Source: Lolium rigidum (Eukaryota > Streptophyta > Magnoliopsida > Poales > Poaceae). From it: a DNA stretch of 64,000 nucleotides. The notes under the pieces were generated by a model. That model saw nothing but the letters and a program-made list of their open reading frames with translations. It did no database searches and was not told the DNA's origin. Positions 31,856 to 43,800 of the stretch are shown here, piece by piece. The DNA is taken from assembly GCF_022539505.1 (NCBI RefSeq), contig NC_061508.1, positions 38,558,256 through 38,622,255 of the forward strand, read 5' to 3'. Position 1 is the stretch's first letter; each line of letters starts with the position of its first letter. A program made the position numbers and the translations under genes.

Positions 31856-34837
31856 GCATCGATTGTCAAAATGGGTGAAAATTTTAGAAGGCCAATATAA
31901 TGTGAGTTCCTCCCCAAAGTGTGCACTTCTCATAATTTGAGTGGAATCAAGTGCACATATCCAATGATGAATACTTGAAGGAAGTCAAACTATATTGAGC
32001 ATCAAAGATTGCATAAAGATAACATGGTGAAGTGAGCTTCAACAAATAAAGCAAGCAATCAAAGATCCAATTGGACAAACAAAGATATCATGATAAGAAA
32101 GATATAGTGCTCTAAAAATAAGAAAGCTCCCCAAGGTTCGTGCACAATTTATAATGTTTGCATTTGAATACAATATGCACAAACATGGAATCCTTACTCC
32201 CTATATACCATTTAGAACACAACAAAGATAAAGAGAATATGCTTATCAAGAACAATTTGAGTCCAACAATTACGAGATATGAGTGCATGAAGAGAAACAA
32301 ATAAACCAAGCACTCATAAATCTTCTTTACCAATAACACTAAAATCAAGAGGATAAGAAGATAGTTGGCAAAGAACAAGGATATCAAGGTGATGGATTAA
32401 CGCTCTTAAGTATATGAGTTTCTAAAGTGGACAAAGTGATCCATAAAGAAACATGCACACACAAGAGGTTAACAAAATAGATAAGACGAGATATCCAAGA
32501 TGAAGTCATAAAATATACCAAAAGATGTTTGCTTAAGAAGCATATATAGCCTATGGCTCCAATTTTCACTTATGGTATATGAATGAACTTCAACCAAGTT
32601 AAACCTCAAAAACAACACAACTAACAATAAGGGAAGTAGAGCTAGTTGGAGTGTTTTGAGAAAGGCAACAAGTATCACAAATACGGATTTATTTCACAAA
32701 TTCATCAATATTGCACACAAGAGCTCTTTGAGGAATTGATATGCAATAAATTGCTAGAGGGCATATTTGTGATAGGTGAATCATAATATATATATATATA
32801 TATATAACCTATCATATGCATCTTCTCAAATTACTCAAATGTTCAATAAGAAGTTTTACTTTAAAAGGGTTTTTCAAGAACCGCAATATTTTCGAAATAA
32901 ATAATTTCATGCCAAGATACAACCTACAAGAGGTTGGATGCTATATGAGAGTGCATGAATAAGATACTTGTTACCGAGATAGCAATGACTTGATGTAGTA
33001 GATAAGAGTTCATTGATCATCCTAGCTTGACTCCAATTCTCATATGGTGATAACACCTTCCTTATAGATGAGACAAGCCTCCATTGCATCTCCAATGTAC
33101 CTAAAACATTATTCAAGTACATCTTGGTCCCCAAACTTATTGGGTCCAACATGGTTAGACTAACCACAATATATAGGACACACTCCATATAAACATGTGC
33201 ATATTTAGATGAAGTTTGAATTTCATGCACATCTTAGCCATTTAGGATTTGATGGAGTATATCCTACATAATGGATCGAAAGAAAGCAAGCATGCTACAA
33301 GTATAAACAAATTACATATAAGCATGCACCAAAACTTTTAAAGATCCAAGAAAGATATACTTTGGACAAAACACCAAAGGAATTAAATAAGGCATAGAGG
33401 TGTCACAAAACAAATTTGTTGTCCAAATTATATCTAAGAAGCAAATCACAAAAGATTTGTTCAACAAAGTTCAACAAATGAACTAAGAAGAGACCATTGA
33501 GCATAAAGGATGAAATAAAGCAAACACGCTCAAAGATCTTATCTCATTCAACATATAAAGCATAGAAGAAGGAATGAGATAGCAAAACTCCCAAAGGAGC
33601 AAGGTTCGAACAAATAAACCAAACCCACTACACTTTTCACAATGGCACAATGTACCGTAAGGAAAAGGTATGTATTCCAAAACAAACACTTGATATGAAT
33701 CAAGGGGATTTATCAAAAGATTTTTCAAAGGGATAAGGAAGACATATGGGAGTTATAAAGATTTCTTGGAATAAAATAAGGAAGTAAGAAACAATCCAAG
33801 GTGAAGATGATCCAAAAATTCAACCACATACAAGGTTATCAATTGTCAAAGACAATGAGTATATTGGAAATAATTTCCGGTGGAGTATTGACAATGATAG
33901 TAAGGATCAACTTCACAATAAAAGGCATAGGATAAGTATATAGAATTATGCACTATGCACGGATGAAGATTCTTGATAACTTCAACTAGTCACACAATCA
34001 CGCACGGCAATAATTAGAATAACTTGAAGCAAACGGTGTCCCAAATAAGATATAGAGATATGTATTTGAGGAAAAACCGCACCAAGAATTTCATATTCAA
34101 ACAAGAGCCCACAAGATGAGTAATAAAATACTTTTATTAGGAATGGAGCTTGTTTGAGCAAACATGCCACCTAGGAGCAAGATAATTAAGAGCATCAACT
34201 CTAAGTGGCATAACCTCATATGTTCACATTTTCTAGGCTTGTGATATGTACAAAACATATTACTCCCTCATAATGTGATAAAACATTTCTTCTAAATAAG
34301 AGGCAACTAAAATTCAACTAGAGATGATTAATGGATATTTAGAATTTGAATTTCTCATGAGTATGGCACACCACATAGTGACTAGATAATCTTGCAATAT
34401 CAATACTAAGTGGTGGTACCCATGTACACACATTTTAAAGGAAGAGAGATGCAAAAAGCATATCACTCCCCCAAAATGGGATGTTCCATTAATCACTTCA
34501 AAGAGAGCCAAATAAGATATCATCAAGATGCATTAGGCTCAAAACAATACACAAGTATATGATGAGTCAAACAAACATACTTGAATACACAAGATCGGCA
34601 AGTAAGACACAACACATACATACACATATTTGATACAAAACCAAACATGCAAAGGGGGCAAATAACTTACAATAAATATGATGAGTTGAAGTATAAGTTA
34701 CCGCAAAGAGGAACATTGGATATAAGATATAGATGATACTTCATACGACTTGGCTTGGTAAAAATATAATGTATGAAGGTCCCTTAATTCTTCATGAAAT
34801 AGCCAAATCTCCAATGCCCTCCACTTGTACCTATTGA
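31856..34837. other. Noncoding interior of the Sirevirus-like element
   Basis: AT-rich, without a coherent ORF where pol would be expected. It includes an (AT)n run (32786-32806) and scattered polypurine-like tracts on the minus strand near 31908, 32129 and 34465. Confidence 0.7.
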
Positions 34838-36955
34838 TCAAGTTTGAGATTGTTGGTCCCCAACCAAGTTGGGTCCTAAGAGGTTAGTCACAATAGGCTT
34901 GGCAACCCAAATGGTTCTTTTCTTGAAACCACTTTGAGTTCCAACAAACTTGGCAAACACATTGCCATCCTTATCCTTCCCTAGAGAATAATCATCATCA
35001 ACAATTATAGGGTTAGATAAGGTACCACCTAAGCAAGAAGAAGCAAAGTGCCCCTTCTCACGGCATAAGTAGCATGTGTTCCCCTTTTTCTTCTTTATTG
35101 ATTTCTTCTCTTGGGGAACCATATCTTGATTCTTCTTGGGAAGTAGCCTATCTTCAACTTGAGGTCGAGCATGAGCTTGACCTTGACCTTGTGGTCGTTT
35201 CCCTTGTTGTTTTTCACTCAAGTGCATCTTCTTCTTCTTCAATGGGCATGATCTAACATGATGCCCTTCAACCTTGCACTTGAAGCAAACCAACTTGGCC
35301 GGATCATCGACTTTATCTTGGCCCTTCTTCTTGTTGCTCTTGCTCTTGGACTTGTTCTTGTTATTGGAGTTGAATCCAAGTCCACTCTTGTCATTGGGAG
35401 ATTGTTGCACACTTAGCATCTTGTCAAGTGCGGATTTCCCTTCATGACGCTTTTCTAAGTCTTTCTTCAAAGAAAGGACTTGGGCCTCGAGCTCTTTTAT
35501 TTCCTCTACATGGTTAGTAGAAATACAAGTACTAGAGGAAGTAGAAGCTTCATTGTTGGAGCAACAAGGCAAAGTGAGTAATCCAACACAAGGTGTATCA
35601 CTAGTTTGACTAGATGGATTACAAGGACTAGCACATGGCAATATAACATTTGTAGTAGAGATTGTGCTAACATCCATATGAGGCTCACAAGATGTTACCT
35701 TAGTGATACTTGCCTCATGAGCTAACTTTAGCCCATCATAGGAAATTAGAAGATCATCATGAGAGCTTGAGAGATTTTTATGACTTTCTTCCAATTCCCT
35801 ATAATTGCTAGTTAGCAACTCAAGTTGAGCCCTTAGCTTAACATTTTCCTCTAAGGTAGATGCTTCACAAGAATTAGAGTTAGTAGCACAAGCATCAACA
35901 ATAGTTTTCTCATTTTCATGCATATAGGATTCAATTTTTTGTGTAAGCATAAAATTAGTATGCTTCTCATCTTTTAGCTCATGCTTGAGGAGAGTGAATC
36001 TCATTTCCTCATTTTCAACATGGGACTCCAACTTCACTATGGGTTCCCTATATTTATTCAAGGTATCCATAGAGTTTTCGAGATTAGCACGAGCTTCTTT
36101 ATTACCATGAAGAGAAGCATATATCGTTGCCATATTATGCACCAAGGTATTATATTCTTCATCATTATCATCATCATCACTCTCATCATTAGAGGAAGTG
36201 TTAGGAATCAAAGTAGGAGATACCTTTGATCCGTTTGCCATAAGGCACATGTGCATACCGGAGGATGAAGACGAAGATATTCTTGAATCCTCATTTGAAA
36301 ACATGTCTTGATCCATAGAGTGTTTGGTTTCCTCTACATTGTTAGTCAACAAACAACTAGAGGAAATATAAGCATTTTGATTATGGAAGCAAGACAAGGT
36401 AAGCATATCTTCATGAGATCTATGTAAGCAATTTACACATGATATGCAAGGACCATCAACACAAGCATGTAGGTTATTTTCAATGCTAGATGTGTTTAAG
36501 TCCAAAAAGGAAGCATTACAATGGGATAGAGATGAAGAATCATCACTATTGAGCACAATATCAACATTGCAATTTTCCTCACCACTCACCATATCATTAC
36601 CTCGTGTCTTGCTACACGTTGGTGAAGTGGAAGAAGATGATAACTCATCACGACCGGAGGTGGAAGCAACTTGGAGCTCTTCATGATGTGAAGGGGAAGA
36701 GAGCTCCTCGGAGTCACCACCGACCAATTGAGAAGTGGATCCACCAAACATTTCCTTAAGCTTGATCCACATCTCATGAGACGATTTTCGCTTTATATAT
36801 ATCAAGAACCTACGAAAATCGGGTCTCAAAGAGAATAAAAGCTCATTAGATACTTGAGCTTCAAGATGTAAGTTTTTCTCATCCTCTAAAGATAGATTTT
36901 GAGAATCCATCGGAGGAGAAAACCGACATCTAGAAATTGCTCTATATGTGGACAC
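34838..36955 (-). CDS. Gag-like protein with two CCHC zinc knuckles
   Basis: A single open frame of 705 codons. Near the N-terminus (about 20-75), LRPDFRRFLIYIKRKSSHEM and WIKLKEMFGG resemble the latter part of a Copia (UBN2-type) gag domain, so the first gag portion seems missing. A long Ser/Asn/Cys-rich acidic middle follows, then predicted coiled coils (about 285-400 and 490-515: LRAQLELLTSNYRELEESHK, IKELEAQVLSLKKDLEKRH). A Lys-rich region holds two perfect C-x2-C-x4-H-x4-C knuckles, CFKCKVEGHHVRSC and CYLCREKGHFASSC. Gag packages element RNA; protease and RT would have to come from another element. The first Met may be the internal MDSQ. The intact frame in an element lacking pol suggests gag function has been kept. 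Confidence 0.8.
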   Translation of the reverse strand: MSTYRAISRCRFSPPMDSQNLSLEDEKNLHLEAQVSNELLFSLRPDFRRFLIYIKRKSSHEMWIKLKEMFGGSTSQLVGGDSEELSSPSHHEELQVASTSGRDELSSSSTSPTCSKTRGNDMVSGEENCNVDIVLNSDDSSSLSHCNASFLDLNTSSIENNLHACVDGPCISCVNCLHRSHEDMLTLSCFHNQNAYISSSCLLTNNVEETKHSMDQDMFSNEDSRISSSSSSGMHMCLMANGSKVSPTLIPNTSSNDESDDDDNDEEYNTLVHNMATIYASLHGNKEARANLENSMDTLNKYREPIVKLESHVENEEMRFTLLKHELKDEKHTNFMLTQKIESYMHENEKTIVDACATNSNSCEASTLEENVKLRAQLELLTSNYRELEESHKNLSSSHDDLLISYDGLKLAHEASITKVTSCEPHMDVSTISTTNVILPCASPCNPSSQTSDTPCVGLLTLPCCSNNEASTSSSTCISTNHVEEIKELEAQVLSLKKDLEKRHEGKSALDKMLSVQQSPNDKSGLGFNSNNKNKSKSKSNKKKGQDKVDDPAKLVCFKCKVEGHHVRSCPLKKKKMHLSEKQQGKRPQGQGQAHARPQVEDRLLPKKNQDMVPQEKKSIKKKKGNTCYLCREKGHFASSCLGGTLSNPIIVDDDYSLGKDKDGNVFAKFVGTQSGFKKRTIWVAKPIVTNLLGPNLVGDQQSQT

Positions 36956-37089
36956 AAGGTCCGAAGCTTACAAAGCAAGCAATTTCTCCACAAAAGATAA
37001 TTTGTGCCATTAAAGACAATTGTGTCATTGTGCACTATACTAGCCGACATCTTTACTCTCAAGGCGGTGAAGCCTTAAACAAGGAGAGA

Positions 37090-37106
37090 CCTTGCTCGAT
37101 ACCAAT
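37090..37106 (-). other. Primer binding site of the Sirevirus-like element
   Basis: On the minus strand the 5' LTR is followed by ATTGGTATCGAGCAAGG. TGGTATCGAGC matches the initiator-Met tRNA site TGGTATCAGAGC with one base missing. Confidence 0.55.
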
Positions 37107-39556
37107 TGAAAGATCGAGATGTCGCCTAGAGGGGGGTGAATAAGCAATTACAAACTCTTGCGGATTTGTCTTGTAAGAATGCGGAATTAAACTATCGTTT
37201 AATTTACAAGCACAAACCCTAAATATGCTAAGCTCAACTAAGTGTAACAATAGTAACTAGAGCTAAGCAAGATAGGCACAAGATATATGTAGCACAAGTG
37301 ATAGCAAGATATATGTACTTCAAGCACGATGGCTATCACAAGGAAAGAGAGCTCGGGTATAGAAATAACCGAGGCACGCGGAGACGAGGATGTATTCCCG
37401 TGTTCCCTTGCTTTGCAACAAGGTACATCACGTTTGGAGGAGTGGAGGTCCCACGAAGGATTCCCCGCGCCACGAAGGCTCACCCTATTCTCCGAACCAC
37501 ACCCACGAAGGATAATGGCCCTTTCCTTATGGTTAGCTTTTCCTCCGCTCCGGAGATGGCAAGCTCCACAACCACTTCACACGCTCCACGAAGGAGAAGC
37601 CCGGGCCTCTTCACAATCTTCTTGAAGAGATCACCGGAGCACCAATCACCAAGCCAACTAGGAGGTCACCCTCCAAGAGTAACAAGCTCACGGTCTCTCA
37701 CTCGAACAAATCGTGGTGGAGAGCTCAACACTATGCAATGATGCAAAGCAAGAACACCGGAGGTGTTCAAGTCCTTCACACTCAAATCCCACCAAAGCAA
37801 CGAATGCTAGGATGAGATTGGAGAGGAAGAACAAGGGGGAAAGTCAACCAAAGACTCCAAGATCTAGATCCCGAGAGATTCCCTCACTTAGAGAAGAAAC
37901 GGTTTGGTGGAAGTGTAGATCTAGATCTCCTCTCTCAAATCCTCAAATATGAGCAAGAATGGTTAGAGGAATCAAGGGGGAGAGCAAGTTCTTCAAATAG
38001 CAACAATGGAGGTGAGAGAATAGAAAGAACTAGTTGTCTCAAGGTAGAAGAAAGGTATTTATAGTGGGGGGAGAAGAAATAACCGTTGGGGATGAAACGG
38101 GGTGGAAACGCATAAAAAACGCCTAAAAAAGTCGCCCAGCCGGTCAGCAGGCCGGCCGACCGGATCCTGGGCCGGAGAGGCCGGTGGCCTGTCCGGTCGG
38201 ACCGGCCCACCGACCGGGAGCGGTGCACAGCGCGCTGGGCGGCCGATTTGCCACAGGCGCGCGGGGGGGAGCAGCAGGCCGCGTGGGCCAAGGCGCGTGG
38301 AGGCGGCCCGGTCCGGATTCCGGTCGGACCGGAGGAGCAGCTGGCTGGGCCGGTCGCGGACCTGGCCCAAGACCGGTCACGGGCCGCGCGGGGGAGAGGC
38401 CGGCGCGTGGGCCGGTTGAAGTCCGGTCTGACCGGAGGGGGAGCTGGGACAGGCTGGCGCGTGGGCTGGTGGCCGCCCGGTCGACCGGGTGGGCCGGCGT
38501 GCGGGCCGGCAGGCCGGACGGCAACCGGGGCCTTCCCCCTTTTTTTCTTTTCTTTTTCTTTTTCTTCTTTTACCTTTTCTTTAATAACTATTGCTCCCGA
38601 ACTCCGATTGACATGAAACAAATTCCGTTGGAAAGATAATAACAAATGCCATCCAATAGAAAGTGCAAACTCAAGAAATTGTAGGAGGGGATTTTATCAT
38701 GAATATAAAAGGGTAGAACCTTATATCATGAATAACCTGGTAAAATCACCCAACCTCGAAAACGCAATAGAAGATGCATGCGAACTCCGTTTTCGATGAA
38801 CTTGGGCTTGTTGTAAAGCTAGCAACAAGCTCAAGAACCTCACATAGAGAAACACCAAGAAGCAATAAGGATATGCAAAGTATGCAAAGGGTTGAGCTCC
38901 CTAAGACGATGTGATCAAGTTACCCAACCGAAAGCCCCTCTTAATAGTGCGGCTATCTATCCTATAATCCGGTCTCCCAACATCCACCTTGAGACCGGAA
39001 AAAGGAAAACCTAGCAAGGCCATACCTTTGCCTTGCGCATCCCACTTGGTCTTGATGATAACTCTTCAAGCTTCACTCAAGCCGGAATGCCTCTCTTGAC
39101 CAATGTTGCTTCGTGAAGACTCACAAATGCTCCCCCATACACTATGATGGGAAAGCTCCATTGATGCACATCTTCACAAGTCCATTATCATCAAATGGAC
39201 GGCAAGCTTCAAGTATGTGATTCACTTGAGACGCTCATCTTGAACTTGCCGAACACAACCTTGTATCTTCACATACTCACATAAGATAGAGCATGGCTAA
39301 TATTGAGTTCCACATAAGAACTTCATCTTCATTTCTTCTTATTGATCATCTCACATATATATATCTTCATACCGATGATCTTGATGCCAATACACAAGAT
39401 ATACCTTTATCTTCATGGCATCCATACTTGAATCCAACACATGGAGAGCAAGTAGTACCTATGGAATATTCCTTCATATAAACTCAATGAAAACATTAGT
39501 CCATAGGGGTTGTCATTAATTACCAAAACCACACATAGAGGCAATGTACCCTTACA
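37107..39556 (-). repeat. Sirevirus-like element 5' LTR
   Basis: Counterpart of 28816-31266, with its own GC-rich island (38131-38540) and TATA box (38056-38063, minus). As the 5' LTR it would drive transcription of the gag ORF. Confidence 0.95.
38131..38540. repeat. GC-rich CCGG-palindrome island in the 5' LTR
   Basis: Same structure as 29841-30250 but with about 20 differences by eye (substitutions such as GGCCGGACC versus GGTCGGACC, plus small indels), a much higher density than in the rest of the LTR. Confidence 0.85.
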
Positions 39557-41678
39557 CAAATGGACTGGTACTCTCCTGGATCACCCCTCTTTTCAACATA
39601 TCAGCCACTTGCTTTTCTATCTCAGATTTCTGATGAGGAGCATAGCGATATGGCTTTACATTGACTGGTTTCGCCCCTGGAAGCAGAGGGATGTGATGAT
39701 CAAACTTACGGTGTGGTGGTAGTGTTTGAGGTTCCTCAAAAAGTGCTTGATACCGTTGAAGCACTGTCTGAACTTCCTCTGGTACTTGTTGTTCTGCATC
39801 AGGTGGAGTGTCAGTTATGTGGTGTAGTTCTAGGATTTGACACACCTCGCCGCTTTGTATCATCCCTTGTAGGCTAGAAGCTGATATCAAAGTACAAGAG
39901 TCAATGGTACTGCGAACCCCTCGGAGAGTGATCCTTTTTCCCTCATGTTTGAACCGCATTGTCTTTTGCTTCCAGTTAATCCACATTTTACCATTGTTTT
40001 GATTTTCCAACCAGTCCATGCCTAAGATGACATCATATGATGTTAGTGGTAACACCTTTAGGTCAGTGACAAAATGATGCCCCTGAGTTTGCCAAGTCAC
40101 TGCCGGCAACATCTTTGTGCAAGCCAGTTTACCTCCTCCGGCGACATGAACCTTAGCTGGTGGGATGTCCTCCATTTTGTACTGCAAACGGTCAGCCAAC
40201 TGTTGGCTGATAAAGGTGCTATTGCTGCCTGAGTCAATGAGTACCAGCAATGTGTATTTGCCAATTTGACCTTGTAGGCGCTTACTTCGTTTGCTTGTGG
40301 TGCCTGCCAGTGCCTGCACTGAGATTTTCATTGATTCTTCGGTATCAGAATCTGCATCCTCGGAATCTGATGTGTCAGAGTTAGTGGCATTCGGAGTTGG
40401 ATCCTCAATCTGGAGTGTCTCTAGAATTTCCTCCAACACTTTCAGTTGGATCTGATCCGGACACTTGTGCGTCGGCCCATACTTTCCACCGCAATTAAAG
40501 CATTCACCCTTGGCTCTTCGTTGAGCTCGGAGAGAGTCAAAGCGAGATGGAGTGTGTTGTGGTTTAGCCTCAGTCTTCTTATCCTCTGGAGTTGCCCCAA
40601 GAAAGCTAGGTAGCTGAGCATGTTGTTTGAATTTAATCTTCAAAGCGTCTTTGTGACTGTATTTGGTGCTTGCAAGGTGAGTATCCTCTACCAACAGAGC
40701 CTCCTGCGTTTGATACGCCAAATCAACAGTTCCAGGATTATGCAATTTTATAGCTCTACGAATGTCGGGCTTGAGTCCCAAAATGAATCTTCTAACAAAG
40801 AATGTCTCATCATAGGAATGGTTGTAAATCAAGATTTTATGCATGAGTTCCTCGAATTTATGAGCATATTCATCTACACTACCACTCTGCCTATGAGCAA
40901 AAAATATGTCCATGATTTTACCATACTTGTCTCTATTGAATTTACTAAACACTCCTACACACAGCGCGGCCCAACTATCAATGCTATGCAACGCCTCATA
41001 CGTTTGGAGCCATAATGCAGCATTTCCTTTAAAATGCATAGTAGCAAAATCTACCCACAATTTGAACTCAATGTTATACAGTTTAAAGTATTTTCCAGAA
41101 TTCTTTTTCCACAATTTTGGATTGTCCCCATCAAACCTAGGGAAGTCTGCTTTGGGCAACCTGGACCCAAAATTGTTGCGACCATGGTGATGTATATCCT
41201 TTGTGTTATCAGTATCATATATCTCGTCCACCTCTATATCACTATCAAAAGTGTCATGATCATAGGTTGCGGATTGCTCACCCCTTACCAGGGCGCGGCT
41301 GGAGGTTTGATCCTCTCCAGTACCAACACCCTGGGTTCGATGTGACGAGCGGCGCCCGTTGGGCTGTTCATGCGTCGAGAGCTTGGCCGCTGTTGCCTCC
41401 ACTGATGACAACCGCGTCACCACCCGCTCCATCGACTGCCGAAGATCGGCCACCGAGCGATCGAGCGCCGTGTTGGCGGAGATCACTCGCTCGAGCGTCG
41501 TCTCCATCTTCGACGCCGCCTTCGTGCCCTCTTGCTGCGCGAGAGTCAGCTTCTCCAGGGAGGAGTTGATCTCGGAGATTCGCTCGGCGTTGACTTGGCC
41601 CGTCTCCGCTGTGGCCTTGTTGGCCTCCGCCGCGGCCGCCAGCAGGTTGCGGAGATCCGCCATGGACACCTCCGCCAT
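39552..41678 (-). pseudogene. Chromovirus gag, protease and start of reverse transcriptase
   Basis: Open for 708 codons from MAEVSMADLRNLLAAAAEAN at 41678. A coiled-coil-like leader (about 1-95) precedes the gag domain (FKLYNIEFKLWVDFATMHFK, then FILGLKPDIRRAIKL). A zinc knuckle CFNCGGKYGPTHKC, protease with LIDSGSNSTFISQQL, and RT start YRYAPHQKSEIEKQVADMLK, RGVIQESTSPF follow. The frame ends at a TAA supplied by the inserted LTR; RT resumes at 28810. This half shows no internal stop. Gag and pol appear to be one frame, as is usual in Reina-type chromoviruses. Confidence 0.9.
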
Positions 41679-41860
41679 CTCGACTCGCTGCGTGAGGGAA
41701 GGTCGGCCGGATCTCGCCGTCGCGCCTGGCTATCCTCCCGTCAAACCGATCTAGGGTACACCGGCGGTGTTTTGCGCGAATCGCACCCTTCGACAGGATT
41801 TTACCGACGGAAATCAGCGATTTCGCGACTCCGAAGACGAGATTTCCCGGGGTCGAAACG

Positions 41861-41873
41861 GCATCTGATACCA
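41861..41873 (-). other. Chromovirus primer binding site
   Basis: The minus strand reads TGGTATCAGATGC two nt inside the 5' LTR. It matches the initiator-Met tRNA complement TGGTATCAGAGC. Confidence 0.85.
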
Positions 41874-41875
41874 CT

Positions 41876-42172
41876 TGCTACGGACTAGATCGACACCTCG
41901 CGGCACGCATAGGTACTAGATCATAGTATCGAGTATCACACGGATGAATTCGTGTAAGGAGGAGGAAGAACAGAGACAGGAGGGGAACGGAGCCGAGCTC
42001 GTTACAATAATTGGTCGATGACTTCCTTCCCTTTGCTATCTCCTATTTGTTTGACGATGTGGCCTCGGAGTTCTTGGGCTGGACCTTCTCAGTGACGGGC
42101 CGTGCTTGGCGGGCTAAGGCCCGTCTTTGGTCGCGACGACGGCGCCATGTCTTGATGGTTGGTGTCGTAGCA
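41876..42172 (-). repeat. Chromovirus 5' LTR
   Basis: 297 bp, ends TGCTACGG and CGTAGCA, followed by the target duplication CAACG at 42173-42177. Confidence 0.95.
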
Positions 42173-42177
42173 CAACG

Positions 42178-43500
42178 CCTGCCATTTTCGTATTTCAGTG
42201 TGGGTGAATATCTTTGTTGCATCGCTGATTGTTTTGCAGGAAGCTGCATTTCATTTTTTGGTGGGACCGTTGGAGGAATTATGCTACAGATACTCGTTCC
42301 ATTTTTTTGGGGGTATGGATAGAATCGATGGATCATGACCCACCCACTTTCTCGGCCCATTTTGTTTTGGTTGGGCTAGCAAGTGTCAGAGCGCAAATGT
42401 ATTCGAAAAGTTGGGCCCAATTCCTACGAAATACTAGGAAAGAAAAACGGAGGCAGGGCAAGCTCCCCGCTACCGCCGTCCGCCGTCAGACGGCCTCCTC
42501 CAGCGGCAGCGGGGTAGTTGGGGCGGCTGGAGGAAGAGCTCTAGCTGGTGGCGGCTTGGGAGCCTCCGGAGTCGCCAAGGGAGGCGACCCGGGAGGTGCC
42601 TACAAGAAATGATGATGATGAGACTTGTCAGCAGCAACAACATGATTAGATATTGCAGTATCAATTTGAAAATCAAATTCACCACAATGGTTTGATCCTT
42701 ATATCTGAGGATGTAATATTGACTGCCAGAAATAAAATAAATTGAATATTCAGATTTGTAGACTTGATATTGCACAAGGAAACAAAATCATCACAGACCT
42801 GCTATACACTAAGTAAACTCTGAAGTCAAAATGAAATCTAAGGCTGGTGATAATCTGGTATATCTGCAAATGCAACAGCTTAATGATAAGTTATCCAAAT
42901 ATTTAATTGTTCTTAAAAAACACATGTTTGAGCCCCTAAAAAATAATACGAATCAGCTATGATTTCCTTCCACCTTAACAGATACAGGAAATATATATGG
43001 GAACACCTCTTCATACTTGCAAAGCCACCAATCTCCTCAAGTTGCAAAGAGTCACCGTCCTTCTACGTTGCAATATGCTGTGTTTGTCTGACTCCGATAA
43101 TGATGTAGCCCTGACATATTCTGATATTATTTCCAAAAATCAAGATTAGGACAACCTAATAAGGCCAATATCAGATGCACTGAAAGGATTCAATCTACTG
43201 CTATTATGCTAATATTACTTCACTGCACCATACATGCAGTTTTAAGAATTTACGAGCTTCGCAAGACTACTGAAAGGAGCTAACGGATGTACAACGGCCC
43301 CCTTCTTTATATGATGCGACTTGCAGAGAAGTAGTAAATAATGAATTATAATCTATACACCTGAAATTTTTAGTATTCAGCATGAAAAACAGAGCAAACA
43401 TTATTTTATCTTACGAAGTATAAGTGATGAGGCACAGATTTCAGTACATGTCTTTCATATATAGTTACTTTAGAAATAAAGTTGAGAACATAAAAACAAG
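42178..43500. other. Low-copy region right of the chromovirus
   Basis: No gene recognised. 42195-42300 has a TTTTGCAG|GAAGC site resembling a splice acceptor. 42460-42610 is GC-rich with a Gly/Ala-rich plus frame (GGRALAGGGLGASGVAKGGD). 42620-43500 is AT-rich and intron-like. Together with 25140-25886 it may be a relict host gene split by the insertion. Confidence 0.3.
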
Positions 43501-43599
43501 CAAATGTCAGGAAGTACTAACTAAAAAGCATTGAATTCAAGAAAAGCTGAGAGGGTGGTCAAATAGCTTGGAGAGTCTAAATAGGTTGACTGACATTTG

Positions 43600-43765
43600 A
43601 GAAAGTAGGTTCATGGAAAAAGGAGCATAATTCGGGACTCTGAACAGAAGCATGAATCTTAAATAGCTGGGTGTAAGTTTCAACTGCCTTCTTAAATTGC
43701 CCCTTGGCAGAATGAATCTTTGCTTTGGTGATGCTGGATCTCTTGACAGAAGCATCCTATGCTTT
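43600..43765 (-). pseudogene. TPR-like exon remnant (possibly NPG-related)
   Basis: On the minus strand one frame reads SSITKAKIHSAKGQFKKAVE and TYTQLFKIHASVQS, which fits a tetratricopeptide helix pair. It resembles the KAKIQxAxGQFKxAxETYxxLL segment of calmodulin-binding NPG/NPGR proteins (from memory, not aligned). A stop lies just before (KA*DASVK) and others follow, and a SINE is inserted next to it. A short gene fragment, not a complete gene. Confidence 0.3.
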
Positions 43766-43800
43766 CCTAAAAAAATTATCTTGTTTTTTCGATAGTAAAA

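Larger units (their letters stand above)
28816..39556 (-). mobile_element. Non-autonomous Sirevirus-like LTR retrotransposon
   Basis: A 10,741-bp element on the minus strand, inserted into the chromovirus RT with CAAAT duplications. LTRs are 2451 bp (28816-31266) and 2450 bp (37107-39556). The 5.8-kb interior has a single long ORF, gag-like, and no protease, integrase, RT or RNase H. The polypurine tract AAAATGGGGGAGAT, repeated look-alike G-tracts in the 3' interior, and the long LTR with a GC-rich promoter region resemble Sireviruses (Copia). That class is inferred from these noncoding features and from the gag type, since pol is absent. Confidence 0.8.
25892..42172 (-). mobile_element. Ty3/gypsy chromovirus (Reina-like), complete but interrupted
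   Basis: Minus-strand element with 297-bp LTRs at 25892-26188 and 41876-42172 and CAACG duplications. From 5' to 3': primer site, gag-protease, RT, RNase H, integrase, chromodomain, polypurine tract. Its own length without the nested insertion is about 5.5 kb, usual for small chromoviruses with short LTRs. Pol is split in RT by the element at 28816-39556 and carries two in-frame TAG stops and a frameshift. Confidence 0.9.

Noticed and set aside
32786..32806. (AT)n run as a functional element
   Set aside because: Ordinary microsatellite in AT-rich retrotransposon interior.
41368..41874. 168-codon minus frame near the chromovirus 5' end
   Set aside because: Alternative phase of the gag leader; the 708-codon gag-pol frame carries all recognised motifs.
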